Below are positions 15,768 through 24,572 of a stretch of 37,410 nucleotides of DNA, piece by piece (within the stretch, counting starts at the first letter, position 1; each line of letters begins with the position of its first letter). The DNA lies in the NCBI GenBank assembly GCA_021371965.1, contig JAJFVE010000129.1:1-37410 (forward strand), in the 5' to 3' direction. The notes beneath the pieces are model-generated. The model was not told the DNA's origin and searched no databases. It was given only the letters and a program-made list of their open reading frames with translations. The translations under genes were made by a program, and so were the position numbers. Origin of the DNA: Planctomycetaceae bacterium (GTDB taxonomy: Bacteria > Planctomycetota > Phycisphaerae > SM23-33).

Positions 15768-16862
15768 TTATGGCTCCAGTGCTGCCATGCCTTCCATTAC
15801 TTCCTGCTCGTGAATATCCGAGACGATGTCGACGCTGCCCAGGCCGCGGGCGAGGATCATGCGGACTTTGCCGCTGCGGGCTTTTTTGTCGTGTTGCATG
15901 ATCTGCCAGAGTTGCTGGGCGTCCAGATTGGGCCATTTGGTCGGCAGGCCCAGGCGGGCCAGCAGGGCCAGGATGCGCTGATGGTCCCGCTCGCTCAGCA
16001 GGCGGCGCGCCACGGCCATCGCGCCGGCGGCGGCCATCCCCAGCGACACGCCCTGTCCGTGGGCGATGGTCTGGTAACCCAGCAGCGTCTCGATGGCGTG
16101 GCCGACGGTGTGGCCGTAGTTGAGGTGGGCGCGCTGGCCTCGCTCGGTTTCGTCGGCCGACACCACAGCGCCCTTGATCGCCACGTTTCGCGCGACCAAC
16201 TCGGTCATCTCTTCGCCGCGGCAGGCCAGCAGGGCGTCGGCGTTTTCCTCGATGAAGGCCAGCAGGGACTCGTCGCGGATGACGCCGTGCTTGACGCACT
16301 CGGCCAGGCCGTTGCGCAGTTCGTCGACTGGCAGCGAGGCCAGCGTCGCCACGTCGGCGATGACGCCGGCGGGCTGGTGGAAGGCCCCGATGAGGTTCTT
16401 TCCGGTTGCGTGGTCCACCCCGGTCTTGCCGCCGACGGAGGAGTCGACATCGGCCAGCAGCGTGGTGGGGCACTGGAGCCATCGCAGCCCGCGCAGGGCG
16501 ATGGCGGCGGCGAAGCCCGCCAGGTCGCCGGTGACGCCGCCGCCCAGTGCGGCAATCACAGTGTCGCGATCGATGGCCGGACGCTGCGTCAGCAAGCGGT
16601 CGAGAATCGTCGAGATCGTCTGAAGGGTCTTACTGCACTCGCCCGGCGGGAAGGTCACCAGCGTTGCTGTCAGTCGCGCGGCTTCAAGCGATGCCAGGGC
16701 CATGGCGGCGTAGAGGTCCGCCACCGTCTGGTCGGCGATGACAATGACGCTGCGGCATCGCGGCAAGGCGGCGGCAGCGGCGCCGAGCATGTACAGCGCG
16801 CCCGGGCCGATCCGCACGTCGTAGCTTCGCGGCCCCAGTTCAATTCGAATTGTCCGGGCCAT
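15768..16862 (-). CDS. aroB: 3-dehydroquinate synthase
   Basis: This 364-aa protein is the second enzyme of the shikimate pathway, NAD- and metal-dependent. GGGVTGDLAGFAAA, LLADVDSSVGGKTGVD, KHGVI and the metal-binding HLNYGHTVGHAIE are all present. Start ATG 16862 (MARTIRIELG) gives the standard length. The start lies within the 3' end of the upstream gene (23-bp overlap), so it belongs to the operon M50 protease - membrane protein - aroB. brnTA follows downstream. Confidence 0.96.
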   Translation of the reverse strand: MARTIRIELGPRSYDVRIGPGALYMLGAAAAALPRCRSVIVIADQTVADLYAAMALASLEAARLTATLVTFPPGECSKTLQTISTILDRLLTQRPAIDRDTVIAALGGGVTGDLAGFAAAIALRGLRWLQCPTTLLADVDSSVGGKTGVDHATGKNLIGAFHQPAGVIADVATLASLPVDELRNGLAECVKHGVIRDESLLAFIEENADALLACRGEEMTELVARNVAIKGAVVSADETERGQRAHLNYGHTVGHAIETLLGYQTIAHGQGVSLGMAAAGAMAVARRLLSERDHQRILALLARLGLPTKWPNLDAQQLWQIMQHDKKARSGKVRMILARGLGSVDIVSDIHEQEVMEGMAALEP

Positions 16863-17946
16863 TGTCGAGCCCCTTTTCCTTTCGATACTGCTCGCAGGCC
16901 TTGCGCAGCTCCGGGTCAATCTCGGCGGCGGCGTCATCGTCGTCGCTGGGGGCGGGGGTTTGGTCCAGCGTTACGTCGCGCAGCGGGCGATACTTGCGAT
17001 TGAGGCCGCGGTCGGAAGTGGTCTTGCGCGAATAGCGGCTCAAGAAGATATACGCCACCAGCAGAGCGCCGATGATGACAAAAGCGATGCTGGATTTGAA
17101 GCCCCAGGGCGAGTTCGTCGTCGCGTCCTGGGCCCCGGCGGATGCGGCGCCGGACTGAACCATCTGCCAGGCCAGGATGATCGGGTAGTTCCGCATCTGC
17201 GGTTCGCTGTCGGCGTTGCCGCGATCCATCTCGCGATAGATCTTATAGAACAACCCGGCCACGTGCACGCTCTTGCGGCCGTGGCGGATGGGGTAGATCT
17301 CGCGCGTGCCGTCGAGTTCCGGCTTGCCCAGCTTGAGTTGCTCGGCGGGATTGAAGTCGCAGAAGACCTGGTAGGGCTCGTTGAGCGGTCCGGCGCCTTC
17401 GGCGTTAAATCCGACGATGCGATAGATCGGCCCGTCCTGGGTGCTCCATCGCGCGGAGGGCATGAACTGATGGCCCGGTTCGAGTTTTTCAATGGAGACG
17501 ACATACATCCGCAGGCCCACGGGCTTGACGCGGAATCGCTGCGGGTCGTTGATCAGGTTTTCGTACAGCGACTTGCGGTCGAGCATGGCGGCGACAGCCG
17601 GCGCGAGCGGCTCGACTTCGCGCGCCTTTTGCAGCGCGACGAAGAATCCGGCCTCCTGCCATTGCTGGTTGAAGTCCTTGACGGCAGAAAGGATGTTCTG
17701 CTCGGTCGGTGTCCATGTCAGGACGCGGTACATCGGCTGCAGGGCCTCAGGCAGGCTCGACAGGTCCACGTCCACCGCGGCCACGGCCGGGCGGGTGGCA
17801 GCCGCCGTAGCGGCAGGGGCGGTCTGGGATGCCGGTTCGGTCGCGACGGGGGCAGTCTGACCGACTGCGGCGGCGCAGCAGGCGGCAAATGCGGCCGCGG
17901 CCAGGGTGATCGTCAGTCTGTTCATTCGATTGGTCATGGTTGTCAT
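16840..17946 (-). CDS. Membrane protein of unknown function, aroB operon
   Basis: This 368-aa protein has an N-terminal signal or anchor (NRLTITLAAAAFAACCAAAV), a linker rich in Ala, Thr and Pro, a folded exported region of about 220 residues, a TM helix at about 285-303 (SSIAFVIIGALLVAYIFLS) and an acidic cytoplasmic tail (SDDDDAAAEIDPELRKACEQ). I recognise no domain. GAGG lies 8 nt before ATG 17946; ATG 17937 and 17925 are alternatives. It is 50 bp after the M50 protease gene and overlaps aroB. The single late TM plus exported domain would suit a substrate or partner of the neighbouring intramembrane protease, but that is speculative. Confidence 0.75.
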   Translation of the reverse strand: MTTMTNRMNRLTITLAAAAFAACCAAAVGQTAPVATEPASQTAPAATAAATRPAVAAVDVDLSSLPEALQPMYRVLTWTPTEQNILSAVKDFNQQWQEAGFFVALQKAREVEPLAPAVAAMLDRKSLYENLINDPQRFRVKPVGLRMYVVSIEKLEPGHQFMPSARWSTQDGPIYRIVGFNAEGAGPLNEPYQVFCDFNPAEQLKLGKPELDGTREIYPIRHGRKSVHVAGLFYKIYREMDRGNADSEPQMRNYPIILAWQMVQSGAASAGAQDATTNSPWGFKSSIAFVIIGALLVAYIFLSRYSRKTTSDRGLNRKYRPLRDVTLDQTPAPSDDDDAAAEIDPELRKACEQYRKEKGLDNGPDNSN

Positions 17947-17996
17947 ATTGGCGTCCTCGTCCGTTGGTTCAGACGAGCGAACAGCCGGATAGTTCT

Positions 17997-18677
17997 CTAA
18001 ACAAGCACAAGAACCCAATGCCTCACGTGTACCATCACGGTCCGCAAGGGATCCAGGGAGATGCTGCTACCCATTCGGTGCAGCAGCCACGGTCCCAGGA
18101 TCAGGATCATCAACGCCATGCTGCCGTACCGCACCTGCCAGCGCATGAACCCTTCAGCCATGATCGAGGGCAGAATCTCGCGCAGAATATGGTGGCCGTC
18201 CAGCGGGAACAGCGGGATCAGGTTGAAGATGGCAAGGCCGACGTTTGTCAGCAGCAGCAGCAAAAGCATTTCATGGCCGGTATAGAGAACCGCTGTGCCG
18301 AGGAAGCCCGCCGGGATCAGCATCCAGAGCTTCACCAGCCCCAGGACCACTGCCGCCAGGGCCAAATTGCCGGCCGGGCCGGCCAGCGAGACCATGATGT
18401 CGCCAAGGCGGCGCGGATGGAGATTGGCCTGGTTGACCGGGACGGGCTTGGCCCATCCGATGCCGAACGAGCCCATCGCCGTCAGCACCAGCATGATCGT
18501 GCCCATCGGGTCGAGGTGGCGCAGCGGATTGAGCGTGACGCGCCCCATCAGCTTGGCCGTGGGGTCCCCAAATGCCAGCGCCACCCGCGCGTGGGCGAAC
18601 TCGTGAACCGTCAGGCTCAGCAGCAGCCCCGGAAGCACCAGCAGCAGGCGATACAGTTGCTCTCCACCGATGTTCAT
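17997..18677 (-). CDS. Site-2-type (M50) intramembrane metalloprotease
   Basis: This 226-aa polytopic protein belongs to the compact rhomboid-like-length S2P family. TVHEFAHARVAL has the HExxH zinc motif; GWAKPVPVN and NLIPLFPLDGHHIL supply the conserved loop and the NxxPxxxLDG third-ligand motif. Five to six hydrophobic helices are visible. It has no PDZ domain. It is the first gene of the minus-strand operon with the membrane protein and aroB, divergent from kdsD at 18773. Substrate unknown. Confidence 0.92.
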   Translation of the reverse strand: MNIGGEQLYRLLLVLPGLLLSLTVHEFAHARVALAFGDPTAKLMGRVTLNPLRHLDPMGTIMLVLTAMGSFGIGWAKPVPVNQANLHPRRLGDIMVSLAGPAGNLALAAVVLGLVKLWMLIPAGFLGTAVLYTGHEMLLLLLLTNVGLAIFNLIPLFPLDGHHILREILPSIMAEGFMRWQVRYGSMALMILILGPWLLHRMGSSISLDPLRTVMVHVRHWVLVLV

Positions 18678-18772
18678 CCCTTCGTTTTACTTGACCGGCC
18701 CCGCCGGAACAAGGATAATGCCGCGCCAGGGGACTATGTGCGGCACAGGCACACGAAAGGATCCGCCGGCCC

Positions 18773-19780
18773 ATGGATATATCCGCTGTTGACATGGAGA
18801 TCGCCCGCAGGACCCTGCGGGTGGAAGGCGCCGCTATCGCATCGCTCGTCGACCAGATCGGCGACGATTTCGCTCGAGCGGCGGCCGCCGTCTTTAAGTG
18901 CCGAGGCAAGGTCGTCATGACCGGCATCGGCAAGGCGGGCATCATCGCCCAGAAGATATCGGCGACGATGGCCTCGACGGGCACGCCCAGCATCTTCCTG
19001 CACCCGGTGGAGGCCCTGCACGGCGACCTGGGACGCGTCGACCGTAGCGACGTGGTCATCGCCCTCAGCCACAGCGGCGCCACGCAGGAAATCATCCGCC
19101 TGGTGGACCACATCAAGGGGCGCGGGGCCACGCTCATCGCTGTCAGCGGGCCCGAGGGCTCGCCGCTGGTTCGCCATGCCGACATCGCCATCCGCTACGG
19201 CGACGTGCAGGAGGCCTGCCCGCACGGACTGGCCCCGACCGTCTCGACGACCTGCATGCTCGCCCTGGGCGACGCGCTGGCCCTGACGGTGATGCAGATG
19301 CGGCGATTCAAGGCCGAGGACTTCGCGGTATTCCACCCCGGCGGATCGCTGGGGCGCAAGCTCCTGAAGGTCGAAGAGGCCATGAGCTTCAAGGAAGAGG
19401 ATCGTCTGCACGTCGTCAGCGACGCCCTGACGCTCGAGCAGGCGCTGGTCGAAGCCGAACGTATCAAACGCCGCACCGGCGCCATGCTGCTGGTGGACGC
19501 CGCCGGGCGGCTCAGCGGAATCCTCACCGACGCGGACCTGCGGCGCGTGCTGGCCACGCGAGGGCGGCAGAACATCCTGGATGAGCCCGTGACGGCCTTC
19601 ATGACCCGCAACCCCAAGAACATCCACGTTGGCGCGCTGGCCAGCGAGGCGCTGGCGATCCTGAACAAGTACCGCATCGACGAGTTGCCGGTGGTCGACG
19701 ACGCCGGCCGACCTGTCGGCGTGATCGACGTGCAGGACCTGCTTGGCATCAAAACGGTGGCCGATGAGGAGTCGGCATAG
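18773..19780 (+). CDS. kdsD: D-arabinose-5-phosphate isomerase (KdsD/KpsF/GutQ family)
   Basis: This 335-aa enzyme converts ribulose-5-phosphate to arabinose-5-phosphate, the first step to Kdo of the LPS inner core. The SIS domain covers about residues 35-165 (VVMTGIGKAGIIAQKISATM, HGDLGRV, ALSHSGATQE). Two CBS domains cover about 205-330 (MLLVDAAGRLSGILTDADLR; DELPVVDDAGRPVGVIDVQD). In proteobacteria this gene is followed directly by kdsC and lptC; here a GxxExxY gene with inverted repeats separates them. AAAGGA is 11 nt before the ATG, slightly far. Confidence 0.93.
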   Translation: MDISAVDMEIARRTLRVEGAAIASLVDQIGDDFARAAAAVFKCRGKVVMTGIGKAGIIAQKISATMASTGTPSIFLHPVEALHGDLGRVDRSDVVIALSHSGATQEIIRLVDHIKGRGATLIAVSGPEGSPLVRHADIAIRYGDVQEACPHGLAPTVSTTCMLALGDALALTVMQMRRFKAEDFAVFHPGGSLGRKLLKVEEAMSFKEEDRLHVVSDALTLEQALVEAERIKRRTGAMLLVDAAGRLSGILTDADLRRVLATRGRQNILDEPVTAFMTRNPKNIHVGALASEALAILNKYRIDELPVVDDAGRPVGVIDVQDLLGIKTVADEESA

Positions 19781-19810
19781 CTGCGCGTTCGGAGACGGGA
19801 GGGGGAGGAT

Positions 19811-19925
19811 TTGAGGGATTAAGAGGATTAAGAACAGGGACCGGGACGGGAACGGGGACGGGGAGTGCGGGATTACGGGGATTTTCGGGATTAAGAGGAT
19901 TAAGAACAGGGACGGGGACGGGGAG
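19811..19925. repeat. AATCC-family repeat, left inverted arm of the GxxExxY cassette
   Basis: The strand reads GGGATTAAGAGGATTAAGAA twice within 26-bp identical blocks (19815-19840 and 19887-19912, 72-bp period), separated by ACGGGGACGGGGAGTGCGGG. Bases 19852-19902 are the reverse complement of 20448-20498 at 50 of 51 positions. Confidence 0.85.
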
Positions 19926-19953
19926 GGATGAGAGCTGATTACGGGCGGGCTGG

Positions 19954-20517
19954 GTGGATGAGTTGAGGTGGGAAGGCGTGAACGATCCGATTACATTCAG
20001 AGTGATAGGTGCCGCTCAGAAGGTGCACCGGGCATTAGGGACCGGCTTCATTGAGCGCACATATCATGTGGCTTTGTGCAGGGAATTGGCCCTTCAAGGG
20101 ATCTTGTTTTCCCAGGAGTTTGAGTACCAGGTATTTTACGAAGGCACTTTGTGCGGGACGTATCGCTGCGATCTTGTCGTTGAGAACGAGGTGATCGTTG
20201 AACTCAAGGCCGTTCGCGAGCTGGCAACAGAGCATCGAGTGCAGACGATCAGTTACCTGAAAGCGTCGGGGTTGTCTCGGGCCATCCTGATAAACTTCGG
20301 GGCCGCATCCCTTGAGGTTCGCCGGTTCATAAACTACAAACGATCATCCAAGCGTGTGCAACCGCTGGAGACGGAATCTCCTGACAGCGATAATCCCGCA
20401 ACCACCCAACCGGGCGAGGATGCACTTCCCGTCCCCGTTTCTGCTTCTAATCCTCTTAATCCCGAAAATCCGCGTAATCCCGCACTCCCCGTCCCCGTCC
20501 TTGAACTTAACCCATGA
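19954..20517 (+). CDS. GxxExxY family protein (PD-(D/E)xK nuclease-like) with repeat-encoded tail
   Basis: This 187-aa protein begins with VIGAAQKVHRALGTGFIERTY, containing the family's GxxExxY motif (split here by position: ALGTGFIERTY). RCDLVVENEVIVELKAV is the D...ExK nuclease-like core. The family is widespread in planctomycetes and has no established function. Start GTG 19954 is tentative. Residues about 163-187 read SNPLNPENPRNPALPVPVLE, which is simply the translation of the AATCC 9-bp repeat. The stop overlaps the kdsC ATG (ATGA). The gene interrupts kdsD-kdsC and is bracketed by 51-bp inverted repeats, which suggests insertion as a unit. Confidence 0.85.
   Translation: MDELRWEGVNDPITFRVIGAAQKVHRALGTGFIERTYHVALCRELALQGILFSQEFEYQVFYEGTLCGTYRCDLVVENEVIVELKAVRELATEHRVQTISYLKASGLSRAILINFGAASLEVRRFINYKRSSKRVQPLETESPDSDNPATTQPGEDALPVPVSASNPLNPENPRNPALPVPVLELNP
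20448..20498. repeat. AATCC-family repeat, right inverted arm of the GxxExxY cassette
   Basis: Units AATCCTCTT, AATCCCGAA, AATCCGCGT and AATCCCGCA are followed by CTCCCCGTCCCCGT. One mismatch in 51 bp to the reverse complement of 19852-19902. The arm lies inside the GxxExxY reading frame and ends 16 bp before the kdsC start. Confidence 0.85.
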
Positions 20518-21047
20518 AAGACCTTCGTGACATCCAACTGCTTGTGCTCGACGTCGATGGCGTGCTCACCGACGGGCGGATCGTATTGACGCCCTCCGGC
20601 GAGGAGATTAAGGCCTTTCACGTGCGTGACGGGTCGGGGATGAAGTACTGGAAGCGGTGCGGCAAGCGGCTGGCGATCATCACCGGGCGCAGCTCGCCTG
20701 CCGTAACAGTTCGCGCGGGCGAGCTCGACGTCGATGCCGTGCGCCTGGGCGCCAAGGACAAGCTGCCGGCGTTTGAGGACATCCTCAATGAGATGGGTCT
20801 GGCGGCCTCGCAGGCCGCTGTGATTGGCGACGATCTGCCGGATCTGCCGATGATATTGCGAGCGGGGCTGGGCGTGGCGACGGCCGACGCGGTTGACGAG
20901 GTTCGCAGCGCGGCGGGGTACGTGACCGTGCTGCGCGGCGGGGATGGATGCGTGCGCGAGACGATTGAGATGATCCTCAAGAGCACCGGCCTGTGGCAGA
21001 GCGTTCTGGAGCGGTACCTGGCCGGGGATAGGAAGAAGCCATCATGA
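20514..21047 (+). CDS. kdsC: Kdo-8-phosphate phosphatase (HAD family)
   Basis: This 177-aa HAD phosphatase removes phosphate from Kdo-8-P. LLVLDVDGVLTDGRIV holds the DxDGVxTDG nucleophile motif; IITGRSS is motif II and VIGDDLPDLPMI motif IV. Length and the lack of a cap domain fit KdsC. No ribosome-binding site precedes its ATG (TTGAACTTAACCC), and the ATG overlaps the upstream stop, so translation probably depends on coupling with the repeat-encoded end of the GxxExxY gene. Its own stop overlaps the start of the next gene by ATGA. Confidence 0.92.
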   Translation: MKDLRDIQLLVLDVDGVLTDGRIVLTPSGEEIKAFHVRDGSGMKYWKRCGKRLAIITGRSSPAVTVRAGELDVDAVRLGAKDKLPAFEDILNEMGLAASQAAVIGDDLPDLPMILRAGLGVATADAVDEVRSAAGYVTVLRGGDGCVRETIEMILKSTGLWQSVLERYLAGDRKKPS

Positions 21048-24000
21048 CACGACGCCTGACGCTGCTGATTGGTTCATTCCTGATCCTGGCCATGGGCGTG
21101 CTGGTGTACAGTCTGTTGCAGGAAGGAGGCGCCGGCGGACTGTTCGAGAGTGTGGGCAGGGACCGCGCCCCGCGGGCGCCCATCTCGACGGGGCCGGCTT
21201 CCAAGTCGGGACTGGGTCCGGGCAAGGGCATCGGGCTGAACATCCAGGACCGTCCCGAGGGGCGGCTTCGGGCGTGGTATCGGGCCAAGTCGTGGACGAA
21301 ACGCGACGACGGCAGTTACATGCTGGACAAGCCCGTCATCGTCATGTACCAGAACGACGGGCGGCGGGCGTATATCCGCGGCGACTACGCCGAGGTCTTT
21401 GCAGAAGAGGTGGCCTCGGGCGTCAATGTCCGCCGCGGTTTGCTGGCCGGCGAGGTGAAGATCTTCTTCGACCGCGACCCGCTGCGCGGCATCGACGAAA
21501 GCGACCCGCAGACGCCCTTTGAAGTCCTGGAGGCCCATCCTGAGAACGCCGTCCGAATCTACGCCGAAGATCTGAGCTTCAACAACGACCAGTTGGAGAT
21601 CGAGACCAACAGCCGCGTGTCGGTGATGGCCGACGAGGCCGACATCTACGGACGGGGTATCTCGATCCGCTGGAACGAACAGCCGCGAACGCTGCGCGAG
21701 ATGGTCATCCGCCAGGGGCAGTACATGGCCATCTACAACATGACCGGCAAAGACAGCCCCTTCCAGATGCCCACAACGCAAGGCGCCGCCTCGCAGCCGA
21801 ACTCGACCACGCAGATGCGGGCGCTCGCGGCGGCTTCACAGCCCGTTGCGGCGGGGCAGCCGGCCGGAGCATCGTCGCAGCCCGCCGCGGCGACATCGCA
21901 GATCGCCTCGAGCGCGGCATCAACGTCGGCGCCGGCGTCAACCTCGGCGGCCAGCGAGCCCTGGACGGTGGCGCTGCTGCGCCGCCCGACCAGTCGCTCT
22001 GCCGAGCAGGTCGACAACATCTTTGTGGCCGAGTTCACCGGAAGCCAGGAGCGCATCCAGGTCAACTCGGGACAGTACCAGCTGGCCGGGGCGTCGACGA
22101 TGTCGCTGATGTTCGAGTGGGCCGGCAAAATGAAGCAGCCCGGGGTCGATCCGTCCGGTCGCAAGATCAACCCGCTGGCCAGGCGGCCGCTGCCGCAGGC
22201 TCACATGGCCTTGGCTCCCACGCCGCGACTGAGCGGGCTGTTCCTCTCCGGCGCCCTGGCGCCCACAGTGGCCTTTGGCAACGCCGCGGTCTCGCGCCCC
22301 GCCAGCGCGCCGGCCAACCGGGCCTCGCGAGGCAAGGCCGACTTCGATACCGTCGAGATCACCTGGTCGGGTCCGTTGACGATTCGCCCTGTCGGCTATA
22401 CGGAGACGCCCTCGCAGCGCAACGTGCTGTTCACGGCCGAGGGCAAGGACGTGGTGCTCTCCGACGCGCGAACCTGGGCCATCTGCCGCAAGGTCATCTA
22501 CACGCTGCCCGCCCAGCGCGGGTGGTTGATCGGCAAAGACGGCAGCAACGTGCGAATGAGCATGGAGACCGGGCAGGAAGTGGCCTGCCGGTGGCTGGAG
22601 TTCCGCCGCAACGAGGGCCTGGCGCTGCTGCAGGGACCGGGATACATGCTTCACACTGCCGCCAAGACCGACAAGACGGCCGCTTCCGGTCCGGCCACGG
22701 CGGCGGCTACGATCGCGGCGACCGCGCCGGTCGAAGAGACGCGCATCCGCTGGGACGACATGGTGAACATCGAGTTCGGCGAGAAGAAAGCCCTCTCCAA
22801 AGACGGGCAGGCCCGCTCGCGGCAGTTCATCAAGAACGCCCAGTTCAACGGCAACGTGCTGCTGTCGCAGGCGATCAAGGGCGACTTCGTCCGCTGCCGG
22901 CAGTTGCGGGTGAACTTCGACGAGGCGGCCGACAAGCCCTTCCCCAAAGAGGCCATCGCCGAGGGGCAGGTGGCGGTCAAGTCGGGAACCAGCGAAGTGA
23001 CGGCGTCCCGCGCGGCGGTGACGTTTGTGGAGAAGATCAAGACCGACGCCCAGACGCCCGCGCCGGCGGCATCGAGCGACCAGGACCCGCTGTCGATGGG
23101 CGGCGTCAGCATCGAGCCCGAGACCATCACGGCCGAGGGCATGGTGCGCATGAGCGACACGCGGAACAACGAGTTGATCAGCGGCGCCGGGGAGTTTCTC
23201 CAGGCCAATGTTCGCGACAAAACCTTGTTCATGCGCGGCGACAGCAACAACTACGCCACCCTCGCCAGGCAGAGCGACTACCTGGCCGGCGACGAGATCT
23301 ATCTGGAAGATGCCACGGAATCGGCCGTGGTGAAGGGGCGGGGCGAACTGCGATTCAACTCGAAGAAAGACATGAGCGGCGGCGACCTGAAAGAACCTCG
23401 CGTGCTGCGCATCGAGTGGGACCGGGGGATGGATTTCTCCGGCAAGCGGAATCAGGCCATCTTTGAAGGCAACGTCAAGCTCAACAGCGGCGGCGATAGC
23501 ATGCTCTGTCGCAAGATGATGGTTGATTTCGCTGAAGATCCCAAGGCCAAGGAGAAGGCGGCCACAAGGCCGGCCAAGAAGACGCAGGACCCGCGCATGG
23601 CGATGTCGCTGGCGAATTTCAGCGCGAGACGCCTGACGAAGGTCACCTCCGAGGGCGACGTCGCCGTGGCCAGCACGCGCTTTGACGCGCAAGGCCATCT
23701 GACGTTCCGCATGAACATGACCTCGCAGAAGCTCATCTACGACGCCGTCGCCAGCCAGATCGACGTGCCCACGGCAGGGGCTCTGGTGGCCGAGGACTAT
23801 CGCTCGCCCACGATTCGCAGCAAGGCCGACGACGGCAACGGCATGCAGCAGCCCTGGCAGACCCTCATGGAATGGAAAGGGCAGATGCAATTCATGCAGC
23901 TCGACCGGCGCGTCCTGATGAAGAAAGACGTGACGATGGTCAGCCGCAGCGGCAAGGAAGTGCGCTTCGCCAAGGAACTCAACGTCAGCCTGGAAAATGC

Positions 24001-24475
24001 CCCCCAAGGACTCCTGCGTCGCCTGAGCTGCCAGGACCTGACGGTGGCCTTCGGTGCGCCCAAGCCCGATCCGGCCGATGCGAAGAAACCGGTTAAGACA
24101 GATTCGCCGGATGTATTGAACCAAGGCACCCGGATGGGGCCGCTGGAACTGTTCGTGGCTGTTCAGGACGTGAACCTCGAAGACGGGCCCATGCAGATCC
24201 AGGGCCAGCGAGTCTTCTATGACAACAAGCCCGGCAGCCGCGAAGGCACAGCCGTCGTCTGGGGATCGATCACCGACGCCAAGGGCAAAGTCGTGCCCGG
24301 GGCGCTGAACGGACCGGGCGGGCCCGCTGTCGCGCCCCCGACAGGATGGACGCCCGACCGCAACGCCAAGGTGACCTATCAGGGCCAGACGTGGACCAGC
24401 CCGTTCATCACCGTCTACCTCAAAGGCACCGAAGTCACCCGCGTGATCACCAAGGATATTTCGAGCAGCAGATGA
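21044..24475 (+). CDS. Giant LptC/OstA-like LPS-transport protein
   Basis: This 1143-aa protein is anchored by one N-terminal TM helix (LTLLIGSFLILAMGVLVYSL). Residues of about 75-240 resemble LptC, with short beta strands (IRGDYAEVFAEEV, IYAEDLSFNNDQLEIETNSR, ADEADIYGRGI). A low-complexity linker of Ala, Ser, Thr and Gln covers about 250-305. The rest has repeated OstA/LptA-like strand pairs such as NAQFNGNVLLSQ, ITAEGMVRMSDT, AIFEGNVKLNSG, KVTSEGDVAVAS and VFYDNKPG. Gene order kdsD-kdsC-this matches kdsD-kdsC-lptC. LptC and LptA are each under about 200 aa in proteobacteria, so this may be a single-chain periplasmic bridge. The ATGA overlap shows coupling to kdsC. No lptB follows. Confidence 0.78.
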   Translation: MTRRLTLLIGSFLILAMGVLVYSLLQEGGAGGLFESVGRDRAPRAPISTGPASKSGLGPGKGIGLNIQDRPEGRLRAWYRAKSWTKRDDGSYMLDKPVIVMYQNDGRRAYIRGDYAEVFAEEVASGVNVRRGLLAGEVKIFFDRDPLRGIDESDPQTPFEVLEAHPENAVRIYAEDLSFNNDQLEIETNSRVSVMADEADIYGRGISIRWNEQPRTLREMVIRQGQYMAIYNMTGKDSPFQMPTTQGAASQPNSTTQMRALAAASQPVAAGQPAGASSQPAAATSQIASSAASTSAPASTSAASEPWTVALLRRPTSRSAEQVDNIFVAEFTGSQERIQVNSGQYQLAGASTMSLMFEWAGKMKQPGVDPSGRKINPLARRPLPQAHMALAPTPRLSGLFLSGALAPTVAFGNAAVSRPASAPANRASRGKADFDTVEITWSGPLTIRPVGYTETPSQRNVLFTAEGKDVVLSDARTWAICRKVIYTLPAQRGWLIGKDGSNVRMSMETGQEVACRWLEFRRNEGLALLQGPGYMLHTAAKTDKTAASGPATAAATIAATAPVEETRIRWDDMVNIEFGEKKALSKDGQARSRQFIKNAQFNGNVLLSQAIKGDFVRCRQLRVNFDEAADKPFPKEAIAEGQVAVKSGTSEVTASRAAVTFVEKIKTDAQTPAPAASSDQDPLSMGGVSIEPETITAEGMVRMSDTRNNELISGAGEFLQANVRDKTLFMRGDSNNYATLARQSDYLAGDEIYLEDATESAVVKGRGELRFNSKKDMSGGDLKEPRVLRIEWDRGMDFSGKRNQAIFEGNVKLNSGGDSMLCRKMMVDFAEDPKAKEKAATRPAKKTQDPRMAMSLANFSARRLTKVTSEGDVAVASTRFDAQGHLTFRMNMTSQKLIYDAVASQIDVPTAGALVAEDYRSPTIRSKADDGNGMQQPWQTLMEWKGQMQFMQLDRRVLMKKDVTMVSRSGKEVRFAKELNVSLENAPQGLLRRLSCQDLTVAFGAPKPDPADAKKPVKTDSPDVLNQGTRMGPLELFVAVQDVNLEDGPMQIQGQRVFYDNKPGSREGTAVVWGSITDAKGKVVPGALNGPGGPAVAPPTGWTPDRNAKVTYQGQTWTSPFITVYLKGTEVTRVITKDISSSR

Positions 24476-24488
24476 GGAAAACAGCTTT

Positions 24489-24564
24489 CAGCTATCAGCG
24501 GTCAGCTATCAGTGCAAGCAACGGGGAATCGTGGTTCTTGCTGAGAGCTGACGGCTGATAGCTG
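24489..24564. repeat. Inverted AGCTATCAG repeat between convergent genes
   Basis: Arms 24489-24512 and 24541-24564 match at 22 of 24 positions as reverse complements, and each arm is itself a run of CAGCTATCAG-like units. It fills the gap between the convergent stops at 24475 and 24573 and could act as a terminator hairpin in both directions. Confidence 0.7.
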
Positions 24565-24572
24565 GCAGCCTC

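Noticed and set aside
15810..17003. Long plus-strand frame opposite aroB
   Set aside because: aroB is complete with all motifs, so this is a shadow.
19852..20498. Classical insertion sequence with the inverted repeats as its ends
   Set aside because: No transposase is encoded between the arms and no target duplication is evident, so I call it a repeat-bounded cassette rather than an IS.
21938..24124. 728-codon minus-strand frame opposite the LptC-like gene
   Set aside because: Ala, Gly, His and Arg-rich shadow; the plus frame continues the LPS operon with an ATGA overlap.
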